A stretch of DNA of 64,000 nt, taken from contig OX485804.1 of the NCBI GenBank assembly GCA_950295325.1, positions 58,578,429 through 58,642,428 of the forward strand, in the 5' to 3' direction. Below the pieces are notes generated by a model, which made no database searches, was not told where the DNA came from, and worked only from the letters and a program-made list of their open reading frames with translations. How positions within the stretch are numbered: position 1 is the first letter of the stretch; every line of letters begins with the position of its first letter. Below are positions 24,601 to 36,640 of the stretch, piece after piece. The stretch is from Polytrichum commune (taxonomy: Eukaryota > Streptophyta > Polytrichopsida > Polytrichales > Polytrichaceae). A program made the translations under genes and the position numbers.

Positions 24601-27177
24601 CCCATTTGGGCAAGTTATGAGGACGTTATGCCTCTTTGAACCTTGGCAGTCCCGGGAGTCACTCCCAGGCACTGCTGCACCAGGGCGCTGTCCCGGGACA
24701 GCGCCCCACTCAAATGGCCATAACTCCTAGCTCACACCTCCGATTGAGGTGTTCTTGAGCATTCTAGAATCACCACGCTATGAGCTACGCATAGCTCATG
24801 GCCTTACCCTCATGCTTCCTAGTCTCAGTGGGTGGGAGGCGTTCCCAACGCCCGGGGCCCTCACCCACACTAGGATCACTTGGGCCCTCTCACCAATGGC
24901 GCCACAAGTCCCGGGTGTCACTCCGGGGTCCCCCTTGTGCCCATGGTGTTTCGGGCACTCCTTATGGAGAGGTGCGCGACAGGCGAGGTGAGGTGCTTAC
25001 ACCGATCGAAAATAACTTGCAGCTCGTCTAGCTCCAAGATCTTTTGTGGGTCACCTTCTTTAGCAAGGAGGAGTGGGCCCAGTACTTCCTTTGCAGTTTC
25101 AAGCACAATAGCGGAGCAAGTGGCTGATGGGGTGCGTTCGACTTGATCCCCAATCAAGGTGTTTGTCAAATCGATGAAGTCCCAATGATCACCTGACTTG
25201 ACGGGATGGTCGTGAGATCCCAAGTGCACACAAGCCCTCGTCATGTGAGGTGTCGCGGTAACATAGTAGATCTTCGCAGTGCAGACAGCAACACAGGTGG
25301 GAGGGACGTTACATGATTTGCAAACAACGGTCGAACCAGTTGGAGGCTTGGAACCCACTTCAAACAATTTCTCAGACAATCCTTCTCACTCTGTTTCATT
25401 CACTTTGGAAATCCTATGGTCTCGCTGAAGATACTCACAGGCAGGATTGTCGCAACGGAGGTGGCCCAAACAAGAAGATGCACGAAACAAAAGCTTCAGA
25501 TCATTTTGAATATTGGATGTAATTGTGCGAGTCCAAGCATGGCCATCGTACCTTCTATCCATTCCACGAAGCAGCTTGGCCTTTGTATTATGGCCATGGT
25601 CACCTAAAGGTGGAAACTCGAAGATAACGTCCCCATCGTAACGAGGAGGAAGGTAATCAACCTGTTGGAGTCTGATCGCATCAAAGTTAATTCGAGATAA
25701 CACACTTTTGGACCGCTTACGAGCTCCAAGGCGCATCAATGAATGAATGATATTGACAAGAGGACTTGCCACAACCTTGGCCTGACCAGGATTAGGAGAC
25801 GGACTAACAGGAGGAGTTGTTTCCTTGCGAACTACTTGTGGAGACAACGAAGCTTGGACTCTGCTCGCTGATTTTAAGAATTCAACATCGCCGTCGGAAT
25901 CATCACTCAACTCATAAATTGTATTTAGACCGGGCTCAATTTTGACCTTAGACAGCACCGGTCTCTCAATGCTAATAGTGGAAGACTCCTTGGGTGTTAG
26001 AAGTTCAGTGGAACACTCAAACATAGACTCGGAGACTCCATATACACGATATTTTCCAGGCTTCAACAACCAGAACGTACCGACGTCATTATCTACTCTA
26101 GTCTGACGAACTGCATGTGAAACTAGACCGGTATGATCGTCAAAAACTTCTTCTTCGACAAAGATAGTGACCTCACGATATTGAAACCTCAAACTCAATG
26201 TTGCACAAGTGACTATAGCATGACCGTCTTCACCTAATGGAAAGAGGACCGGAACAGAATGAGGTTCAGCATGAAGCAGGGCTATAGTATACCACAGAAC
26301 TCTGAACAAAACAAGTACTGTGAACATTGAAATGGCATGAATATATAAGAGGGAACAAATTACTGTGCAAACTGGTAATTTATGTACCAGCAAGCAGAAT
26401 TTCAGAAGATAATAGAGAGACATGGAGAGTAAGCTGAAAGACGGCTGAAAAACCATTTTTGGATGCAAGTCCCAGATAGGTAAGAAACCGATATCTATTT
26501 CAAACATAATATTCCAATATAAATAGAGCAAAAGAGGTGGGCGTATCATATACACTCACAAGGTGTTATGTTTACCTGTTTGCAAATAGTAGAAACCAAG
26601 AACAGACATACATACATTCTAAACATTGTTGGTTATAATATATATTGGCAAATAAGGCCATAAGAATGACGGCCGCCACGAATAATGTGGAGAGCATGAT
26701 AGTAGCTCTGCAATAATAAATCCCAAACAATAGAATGCTACATTGTGATTAACGACAAAGACGCTTATGGGGCCCTTTGCCATTTTTGTCACCGTCATGT
26801 TTATGACAATGGTCAATCCCTAAACTATGAACTGCAGTGCATCCTGCGCAACCGAGTTTCTGTCGTTTGGGAAGTGGGAAACTCCTTAATACAGATCTAG
26901 AGTACGTGCCCGGTTTAATAACCCCTGCTCTAGAATATGCATGAGTCTGTAAAGTAGACAAGTCCTCTATCAGCGTTGCAACATCCGCTTGCAAGGATGG
27001 AGTCCGTGCATGTGGACTCTGAACCACGACCGCCGGAGTAACTGTTGAGTCAGGTGGGTTGTCAATCTTCATGTTGTTGACAACTGCGAAACCATCGATG
27101 GACAACGTGGTGTGAACTTGAGATGTACTAGGAGAACCTAAAGGAGCAGGGTTTGGGAGACTTGAGTCAGTACCCAT
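21648..27177 (-). pseudogene. Mutator-type transposase with GCM1/WRKY-like zinc finger, one nonsense codon
   Basis: The likely start is the ATG at 27177 (MGTDSSLPNP), about 55 bp after a TATATAA on the same strand. Exons follow at about 27177-26751, 26290-25003, 24040-23218 and 23114-21648. The second exon encodes a cysteine-histidine module: CLGHLRCDNPACEYL, CKSCNVPPTCVAVCTAKIYYV and RACVHLGSHDHPV, whose closing HxH fits the WRKY-GCM1 finger often found next to MULE transposases. The third exon has the RNase H-fold pattern: FDHVKRV, then FKGFMADSAQANWNVVRIIY with CLFHW. The fourth begins DLSEAELAEMPSCNLIESIHNKW, a typical post-catalytic helix. The 103-bp intron 23115-23217 has perfect GTAAGT/GCAG borders. 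A TGA at 25386-25388, where the pattern suggests TGG, interrupts the finger. The product would bind the termini and cut and paste the element. Confidence 0.82.
24041..25002 (-). other. GC-rich 962-bp intron or insertion in the transposase gene
   Basis: Between two clear coding blocks lies a GC-rich stretch unlike the other introns. It holds many short perfect dyads, such as GCGCTGTCCCGGGACAGCGC and TGGACTTCCATGGAAGTCCA-like sequence near 24215. Splicing from GTGTAAGC (5' end at 25002) to TTGGCAAG (3' end at 24041) joins the blocks in frame as ...VIFDR-LLRDLARV.... Its composition suggests a transposable segment, perhaps an LTR fragment, that has become or enlarged an intron; no target duplication was found. 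Confidence 0.5.
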
Positions 27178-27615
27178 TGGAGAAGAATATGATGAGATGA
27201 CATGAAGGAATGGGTACAAGCAATCGGGTATTATATACACCTAGGGTAGACACCAATGCACGAATATTTGATAACATGTTAGATCAATTAATAGTCAATG
27301 TTTATTTATGTAAATGTTGGACACCCTGTTTCATGTAGGAAAAGAATGTACTACAATAATAGTCAATACTTTATCAACTACCAAATATGTGACATGGCAG
27401 GATTCTATTATGTAGAATAGGTTTTAGTGCCGCCAATTGTAGTGTATTAATGCTGTGTGGATTAACAGAGGAATAAATCAAGGAAATGCAGATTAATTAT
27501 CTAAATCCAATGTGAACACAATTATCCAAAATGTGAACATAATGATGGAGAAGATGTTAATTATGACAGAGTTGACAATGATATATAAGATCTGTTTGCT
27601 TCAATATTATTAGAG
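27178..27615. promoter_or_regulatory. Divergent promoter of the two transposon genes
   Basis: The 438-bp gap separates the two divergent starts. A minus-strand TATATAA lies at 27231-27237, about 55 bp before the transposase ATG, and a plus-strand TATATAAG at 27582-27589, about 27 bp before the ATG at 27616. The paired TATA boxes support both chosen starts and suggest co-regulated divergent transcription. Confidence 0.6.
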
Positions 27616-28489
27616 ATGAACACTAGGTCGAGAGCGAGAGCAGATCGAAAGATTAGGAGGACTATTGAAAAACAGAGGCGTATTGAGAGAAGGCAAAGGT
27701 TAGAATCAAGAGGGAGCTTAGGAACGCCGTACAACTTGTGGACAACAATGGGTAGACGAGGGGTTAATTCTTCTAGGGGCACAGGTAGAGGTTCCAAAGG
27801 GGAAAAAACGTTTGATGTTTCAGAGGTAGCTCCAGTAGTATTATTTCCTGTATCGGAGGAAGACAACGAAGTTGACAAAGGGGGCAGTGAGGTGATGTTT
27901 ATCTGCAATCATAATGAAATTTTTATATGTGCAATCATAATGTTAAGTTCTATCACGGATAGTTGGAACAGATGAGACCCTCTAAATTCCCTTGTTGTGT
28001 GGACAATGGTATCGGCTCCTTTATGTTGTGTTTTATGTTTGGTGGGGGATTGTGAATTGGGTTTGGTTTGGGTATCTGGAACAGGGAATGACGCAGACAC
28101 AGGTTCAACCTGAGGCAACCTCCAGTGCCTCAACATCAGATCAAAGTGAGGAGCAGGTTTGTAAAGATTGTAATCAATTGGTGACTTGAATGGTTTTGGG
28201 TTTAGGGTAAGGGGTCTTTCAAATGCTAACATTGTATAAGGCCAAATTCATAGCTAATGAGCACCGGACATATACACTTAACAGATCCTTGGCGAATTCG
28301 ATCAAGGCGCTGATAAAGGTGATCTTCGCGAAGCAAGAATGGACAATGAAGAACAGCAATTCGGGGAAGAGGTACGTTGTCCCACACAAAAACACCCTGA
28401 ATTTTATTTTTTTGCATAGTGTTCGGAGATCCAAGATTGTAAACTGAAATAAGGTAGACACCTATACCTGCCGAGGGAGACATTTCTGG

Positions 28490-30470
28490 TGAGGGGGAGG
28501 GTTGACGGTTGAGGGTGAAGGTGAGGGTTTTGTGTCGTTCTTGGAGTTCTTGAAATCTGATGTGAGGTCTAGATATGGACGTATTAAGGTCAAACTGATG
28601 TGAGGTTAGATATGTGGGTTACAAGTGTTAGGTTTTCTAAGGTTAGTTAGCTATGTTGGGTATTAGGGTAATCTGATGTAAGCGTAGAAATTTTGAAATT
28701 CCAGGGCCGAGTTTCAGTGTCTCAGTGCCGAGACACAATTTCTGGTTTTCAAACTGTAAACCCTACAATCATATTTGATATGGAAATCTAGATTTACTTT
28801 GTATAAGGGTACTCTGATATGAGACTACACATGTGTGTTTGAAGTGAAATTTGATGTGAGGTCTAGATATGCTAGTATTAAGGTCAAACTGATGTGAGGT
28901 TAGATATGTGGGTTACAAGTGCAATCTGATGTGAGGTCTAGATATGCTAGTATTAAGGTCAAACCGATGTGAGGTTAGTTTGCAATTGTGGGTACAAGGC
29001 TAATCTGATTTTAGCTTAGAAAATTCTGAAATTCCAGGGCCGAGTTTGAGTGTCTCGGTCACGAGACACATTTTCTGGTATTCAAACTATAAACCCTACA
29101 ATGATATTTGATATGGAAATCTAGATTTACTTTGTATAAGGGTACTCTGATATGAGACTACACATGTGTGTTTGAAGTGAAATCTGATGTGAGGTCTAGA
29201 TATGCTAGTATTAAGGTCAAACTGATGTGAGGTTAGATATGTGTGTTTGAAGTGCAATCTGATGTGAGGTCTAGATATGCTAGTATTAAGGTCAAACTGA
29301 TGTGAGGTTAGATATGTGGGTTACAAGTGCAATCTGATATGAGGTTAGTTTGGACTTGTGGGTATACGAGTAATGTGATTTAATTTTCGAAATTTCTGAA
29401 ATTCCAGGACCGAGTTTGAGTGTCTCGGTGCCGAGACACAATTTTTGGTATTCAAACTGTAAACCCTACAATGATATTTGATATGGAAATCTAGATTTAT
29501 TTGGTATAAGGGTACTCTGATTTGACACCAAACATGTGTGTTTGAAGTGCAATCTAATGTTAGGTCTAGATATGCAAGTATTAAGGTCAAACTGATGTGA
29601 GGTTAGATATGTGGGTTACAAGTGCAATCTGATATGAGGTTAGTTTGGACTTGTGGGTATACGAGTAATGTGATTTAATTTTCGAAATTTCTGAAATTCC
29701 ACGACCGAGTTTGAGTGTCTCGGTCCCGAGACACATTTTCTGGTATTCAAACTGTAAACGCTACAATGATATTTGATATTCAAATCTAGATTTACTTGGT
29801 TTAAGGGTACTCTGATTTGACACCAAACATGTGTGTTTGAAGTGAAATTTGATGTGAGGTCTAGATATGCTAGTATTAAGGTCAAACTGATGTGAGGTTA
29901 GATATGTGGGTTACAAGTGCAATCTGATATGAGGTTAGTTTGGACTTGTGGGTATAAGGGTAATCTGATTTAAGCTTCGAAATTTCTGAAATTCCAAGGC
30001 CGAATTTGAGTGTCTCGGTCCCGAGACACATTTTCTGGTTTTCAAACTCTACTACCTACAATCATAGTAGATATTGATATCTAGATATGCTTGTTATAAG
30101 TGTACTCTGATATGATGTTAGAAATGTTTGTTAGAAGTGTAATCTGATCTAAGGTTTGATATCTGTAAGGATAGGTAGGTTTGAAATTGAATTTTAGAGT
30201 TGATTTCTAGTTTCTCGGTCCCGAGAGACTATTTGAGACTATCAAACTCTTCCACCTCACTATGACTTTAGGGGCTATAAGTGTAATCTGATATAAGTGT
30301 AACCTGATATGAGTGTAATCTTATATAAGTGTAACCTGATATAAGTGTAATTTGATATATTGTAAATTTGCAATGTGAGCTAAGAGGGTGATCCGATGTA
30401 AGGATCACTATTTCATGAGTTGAATATTTGTGCCTAGTACTAGTGTCTCGGTCCTGAGACATGTCTTTTG
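28490..30470 (+). repeat. Array 1 of palindrome-bearing repeats (seven dyads)
   Basis: Diverged units of about 295-370 bp, themselves built of roughly 30-bp phrases such as AATCTGATRTGAGGTTAGAT. Each main unit holds a dyad close to GTGTCTCGGTCCCGAGACAC: 28717-28736, 29050-29069, 29420-29439, 29715-29734, 30010-30029, 30210-30229 (degenerate) and 30443-30462. GAGTTTGA on the left and TTCAAACT on the right of many dyads form an outer inverted pair. The array lies in the intron before the ParB exon. Confidence 0.9.
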
Positions 30471-32559
30471 ATGGTCAAACAATACCACATACACTTATAA
30501 CTGATGGCAGCTGAGCTCATGTTCTCTCCTTGATTAACTAATACATATATTTTGCAAGTAGAGAACAACGCAATGGAGGATGTTCCTGCTCTTTCTCTGT
30601 TTTCTCTAGACTATTCTGAAGAGGGTCAGGATGAGGATGAAGAGGGGCTTGGAGATAGAGATCCATATGAAGGGGATGAAGATGATATCAGGACCCGACA
30701 GAAACTTAATTCTGTTGCCACGATTTCTCGACTGAGAGTCCAACCCCTGAGTTCCTCAAGGTTCCTTATTCCCTTGTGCAGAATGTTGGCCATGCCTATG
30801 GTGAGGCCAACTCTCCCAAGTGATCTTGCTAAATTGGAGCAGGAGTTTGTGCATGGGTATAGAGAGGGTGCCTCGGTATTTTATGTGACAATAACAAATG
30901 AAGAAGGAAAAACACATGAGGTTACTGAGGCTGATAAGGCATCGTGGGGTCCTATTTGGAGTGCCAAAAATGAACAATTCAACTCCTTTCTTCTGTCCGT
31001 TCCAGAGTTAGCCGGTTTTACGAATTTGATGTTCTTTGTTTGTGACGGGAACCATAGGCGGCAGGCTTGGTTGAACCATATTAAACGACTTCACAAAACA
31101 GAAGAGTCCTAGCATTTTTTGGTGGATAGCATCCTCCTTGACACCAAGGGAAAAATTGGTATTGTTATGCAAGTTATGCATAATATCAACAAGTAAGTTT
31201 TCTAAGTCCATTTTTTGAGGTTTTCATCTATGTACATATATTATGTTGTTCTTGTCTTTAATATATGATTGTTACTTGTAGACATACGGAAGATTCTCAC
31301 GTGAAGACAAACACAGTTCACACTCTATTTAGGATGCAGAAGTATGGACTTATGCCGCTCGAACAGTACCAAGACATTTTGACTCCCTCTGACATTAAAA
31401 GGTGCAAGAAATCTCAAACTTCAAAGAAGACATGGTATTCATTAAATCTACATGTATTCACGAGCTTCATCTTCCAGGTATGATGTGATGTTGATGCTTG
31501 ATGATGTGATTACTCTTATATCTAATCCCTTTCAACATTTGGTACTTATAATTGATGTTTGAATGTTTTTGTTTCTTTATGTGCTTTCATAACACCTTTT
31601 TGTCGCAGTTGTTTGATTACAAACTAACTATGGTAATCCCTTTCCAGCACGAACTGGCACTTGCTGCAGATGAGGGCGTTCGTCAACTTCTTGAGCAAAC
31701 GGATGGAGAGGTGTCTGCTGCTGAAAAAGCAGCCGCCATGAAGGTCGCTGCTTCAAAGAGAGTCGAGGCACTTCATAAGAAAATGTCAAAACTAGTTTGT
31801 GTGGCAAACCCAAACTTGACAGATGGATGGCTTCGGGAGGTATGTCCACTATTTTAAAACCCATTCTACATTTTTCAAGTAATTCATTAATCTCCATGAT
31901 CTTAATATATTGCTCTATGGGTCACAGATTGCGCGTCACTATACTCTTAATTCAATTGCACCCGAGCTCAACTTAGAGAAATTGCAGTTGATCGCTACTG
32001 CAAAAGCATCACCCGCTTGTAAAATCAAATGGTTGGAATATTTCAATTCCTCTTCATCAACATGTGAGGCTCGCAAACTGCCAACCAAGCCCACCAATGA
32101 GGACAAATTGCAGGCATTCCTAGCCAAGGCATGTTTTTGGGAAGGAGTGAGTACATAATCCCCTATGTACCCTTTAGTTCGGTGTTACTTGATTTGATCC
32201 CTTACATTAATTGGTCTTTCTCTTGGTTTCACGGTTATTTCAATATATGAATCGATGTTGCTCAAATTCTTGTTCATATTCACTCTCTGTATATACAGAT
32301 ATCCGATCAGGCTTCCATTATATTTGAAAACACTTTGCGCCAAGACAGACTTGCTATCAACTTTGCACTACCCAGTGAGCCCTTGACCTTGGTTGCATAC
32401 ATCGAGGACTGTAGAATGAAATTATGGGACAACGCGTTTCCCACATTCTTCCGAGGGCAGGAGGCCTTTAACAAAACTCACGAATTTGAGGGATTTAACG
32501 GGACAGACTTGATTGTCCGAAGAGTTATCTTTCGGTGAGTTCTCTCCTTTCATACTACA

Positions 32560-34500
32560 GTTCTATATGTGTGTTATAAGTGTACTCTCATATGATGTTA
32601 GTATGCACTTTGAGGTATTAGGGTAATCTGATATGAGGTTAGAAATTTGTGTTATATGTGAAATCTGGTGTGTGCTCTACATTTGGTTGTATTAAGGGTT
32701 ATATGTGAAATCTGATATGAGGTTATATATGCTTGATATAAGTTTAATCTCATATAAGGTTAGTTAGCAATGTTTGATATCTACAGGTACTTCTTATAAG
32801 TGTACTATGATATGAGGCTAGATATGTGTGTTATAAGTGCATTCTGATGTGATTTCTAGATATGCTTGTATTAAGGTCAATCCGATATGAGGTTAGATTT
32901 GTGTGTTATAAGTTTAATATGATGTGAGGGTAATCTGATATAAGCTTAGTTAGTGATATCTGATATAAGCTTAGTTAGTGACATTAGTTAGGGCCTAGTT
33001 TCATATAAGCCTAGAAATCTCTGAAATTCCAGGGCCTGGTTTGAGTGTCTCGGTCCCGAGACACATTTTCTGGTCTTCAAACTCTAAACCCTACAATGAT
33101 ATTTGATATTGAAATCTAGATTTACTTGGTATAAGGGTACTTTGATATGAGGGTAGAGATGTGTGTTTGCAGTGAAATATGATGTGATGTCTAGATATTC
33201 AAGTAGTAAGGTCAAACTGATGTGAGGTTAGATATGTGGGTTATAAGTGCAATCTGATATGAGGTTAGTTTGCAATTGTGGGTATAAGGGTAATCAAATT
33301 TAAGCTTAGACATTTCTGATTTTCCAGGGCCGAGTTTGAGTCTCTCGGTCCCGAGACACATTTTCTGGTATTCAAACTCTACTACCTATAATCATAGTAG
33401 ATATGTGTGTTATAAGTGCATTCTGATGTGATTTCTAGATATGTTTGTATTAAGGTCAATCCGATATGAGGTTAGATTTCTGTGTTATAAGTGTAATATG
33501 ATGTGAGGGTAATCTGATATAAGCTTAGTTAGTGATATATGATATAAGCTTAGTTAGGGTAGTCTGGTTTAAGCTTGGTTAGTGCAATCTGAGATGAGCT
33601 TAGGTAATGAAATCTGATATAATCTTAGTTAGGGGAGTCTGATATAACCTTAGTTTGGGTAACCTGATATAAGCTTAGTTAGGGCCTAGTTTCATATAAG
33701 CCTAGAAATCTCTGAAATTCCAGGGCCTAGTTTGAGTGTCTCGGTCCCGAGACACATTTTCTGGTATTCAAACTCTACTACCTACAAACATGGTTGCTAT
33801 TGATATCTACCTATACTTGGTATAAGTGTACTCTGATATGAGGCTAGATATGTGTGTTATAAGTGCATTCTGATGTGATTTCTAGATATGTTTGTATTAA
33901 GGTCAATCCGATATGAGGTTAGATTTGTGTGTTATAAGTGTAATATGATGTGAGGGTAATCTGATATAAGCTTAGTTAGTGATATCTGATATAAGCTTAG
34001 TTAGTGACATCTGATATAAGCTTAGTTAGGGTAGTCTGGTTTAAGCTTGGTTAGTGCAATCTGAGATTAGCTTAGGTAATGAAATCTGATACAATCTTAG
34101 TTAGGGGAGTCTGATATAACCTTAGTTAGGGTAACCTGATATAAGCTTAGTTAGGGCCTAGTTTCATATAAGCCTAGAAATCTCTGAAATTCCAGGGCCT
34201 AGTTTGAGTGTCTCGGTCCCGAGACACATTTTCTGGTATTCAAACTCTACTACCTACAAACATGGTTGCTATTGATATCTACCTATACTTGGTATAAGTG
34301 TACTCTGATATGAGGCTAGATATGTGTGTTATAAGTGCATTCTGATGTGATTTCTAGATATGCTTGTATTAAGGTCAATCCGATATGAGGTTAGATTTGT
34401 GTGTTATAAGTGGAATATGATGCGAGGGTAATCTGATATAAGCTTAGTTAGTGTTATATGATATAAGCTTAGTTAGTGACATCTGATTTGGCATAGTGTT
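32560..34500 (+). repeat. Array 2 of palindrome-bearing repeats (four dyads)
   Basis: Same repeat family as array 1, filling the intron 32535-34567. Dyads are at 33045-33064, 33340-33359, 33736-33755 and 34208-34227. A 472-bp unit (about 33600-34480) is nearly perfectly duplicated, so it expanded recently. Additional phrases AGCTTAGTTAG/GATATA occur in tandem. Confidence 0.9.
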
Positions 34501-35639
34501 TTGGTTTTTAATATGGCAGCTATGTCAATTGCAAGGTATTTAATGATGAGCTGTGTCTTTCCCGCAGGTATTTCAAGTACGAGCTCCTTGCAAAAGGAAC
34601 AATAACAAAAGAAGATCTCCCTATATTCCTCTCAGCATGGCTTGACAGGTCTAACTCCACGTGCATGTTCTCAGCAAATCAACAGCGTACATGGTCCACC
34701 TCACATCTCACTGGAGGTGGTTGGTACCTTGACTGTGCTCCTAGTTTCACTCCTTCCTTTGAAACTGAACTTAGGAAGTCAAGGGAGGCAGTTGGAGAAT
34801 CTGGTGTTGAGATGATTGACTTACAGGGCATAGAAGACGAGCATGAGAGGGCAAAGGCCCTATCCCGACGTCTAGAAGAGGATAGGAAGAAGGCGCTTAG
34901 AGTAAAGGAAGCAGAGGAGAAAGCCGCATAGAAAGAGATGGAAAAACTTCAAAAATCATTGGAGAAGACTACCATGAAGGGGAAAAAGAAGATGAACCCC
35001 CATTCTGAGCTAGAAGGTAAGAGTCCCGTTGCTCCAAGTCCAACCTATGAATCTGGTTCTCATGCTCCAACATTTTCTAGAGGAACAAAACGCGATTCCT
35101 CCTATGAGCAGTTGAGTCAAATTCCTATTTTGACATCGGGGGAGGAGCTCGATATCCATATTCAAGAACTCATTCTCAACGCCTCAATGGAGGACGTTCT
35201 TGGCAGTGACACGGAGGAATTCACCCCTTCCTACAACGAGTTGAAAAGATTCATGCTCAAGGTACTGCTCTTCCTTAATTTTGTCATAACATGTTTGCAT
35301 TTAAATTTATGCATTTCAATGTGGTCCACATTGAACATTCAGTAGGTACTACTTTTCATATTTCAGTAATCGGCCATAATTTTTTTTGGGACCGAATCAT
35401 GGATCTGACGAGTAAGGTTGGTAGGGTATAGTTTATGTGGGACCCAAACACCATGTGGAGTGCGAGCTGAGCCCTCAATGGACTCGGCAATTTGTTTTGT
35501 GCTTGCAATCGGCCATTTGTTTTGTTGTACCATTTTGTTTGTGGAAATTAGGAGTTGAAATATGAATGGTGAGGTGTCATGTTAATTTTTGAACTTTTTT
35601 AGTCGGAACACTGTTTAAGTGAAATCCCCGCCCTCTCTG

Positions 35640-36640
35640 AATTCTACCTTCTCTGAAATATGATGTGAGGTCTAGATATGCAAGTATTAAGGTCAAACTG
35701 ATGTGAGGTTAGATATGTGGGTTACAAGTGCAATATGATATGAGGTTAGTTTGCAATTTTGGGTATTGGGGTAATATGAGGCAAGTTTAGAAATTTCTGA
35801 TTTTCCAGGGCCGAGTTTGAGTGTCTCGGTCCCGAGACACATTTTCTGGTATTCAAACTGTAAACCCTACAATGATATTTGATATTGAAATCTAGATTTA
35901 CTTGGTATAAGGGTACTCTGATATGAGACTACACATGTGTGTTTGAAGTGAAATTTGATGTGAGGTCTATGCTAGTATTAAGGTCAAACTGATGTGAGGT
36001 TAGATATGTGGGTTACAAGTGCAATCTGATGTGAGGTCTAGATATGCTAGTATTAAGGTCAAACTGATGTGAGGTTAGTTTGCAATTGTGGGTATAAGGG
36101 TAATCTGATTTAAGCTTAGACATTTCTAATTTTCCAGGGCCGAGTTTGAGTGTCTCGGTCCCGAGACACATTTTCTGGTATTCAAACTCTACTACCTACA
36201 ATCATAGTAGATATTGATATCTAGATATGCTTGTTATAAGTGTACTCTGATATGATGTTAGAAATGTTTGTTAGAAGTGTAATCAGATCTAAGGTTAGAT
36301 ATATGTGTTGTAAGGTCTATCTGAACTGGGGTTGAATATGGGTGATATTACTGTAATCTGATGGGAGATAAGATATCTGGGCTATATTTGTTATCTGATA
36401 TCGGGTTAGATATGTGTGTGATATGAGGTTAGATATGTGTGTTATAAGTACAATCTGATGTGAGGTTATATTCGCATGTTATAAGGTCAATCTGATATGA
36501 GGTTGAATATGGGTGTCATAAAGGTACTTTGATCTGTGGTTAGATATGTGGGTAACAAGTGTAACCTGATAAGAGGTTAGATTTGTGTATTATATAAGGT
36601 TAGTAATGAGTATAGATATGTTTGATATAAGGGCTAGTAC
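35640..36640 (+). repeat. Array 3 of palindrome-bearing repeats (two dyads)
   Basis: Same family, in the intron 35262-36705 immediately before the methyltransferase exons. Perfect dyads are at 35821-35840 and 36150-36169. Flanking phrases are nearly identical to array 1, which suggests exchange or recent copying between introns. Confidence 0.88.

Noticed and set aside
24041..25002. Solo LTR with TG...CA ends inside the transposase gene
   Set aside because: One end could read TGTAAGC on the minus strand, but no matching terminus or 5-bp duplication was found; kept as intron or insertion of unknown type.
29345..29885. Two similar 81-codon minus-strand frames
   Set aside because: They arise from adjoining 295-bp repeat units in array 1 and have no start or splice context.
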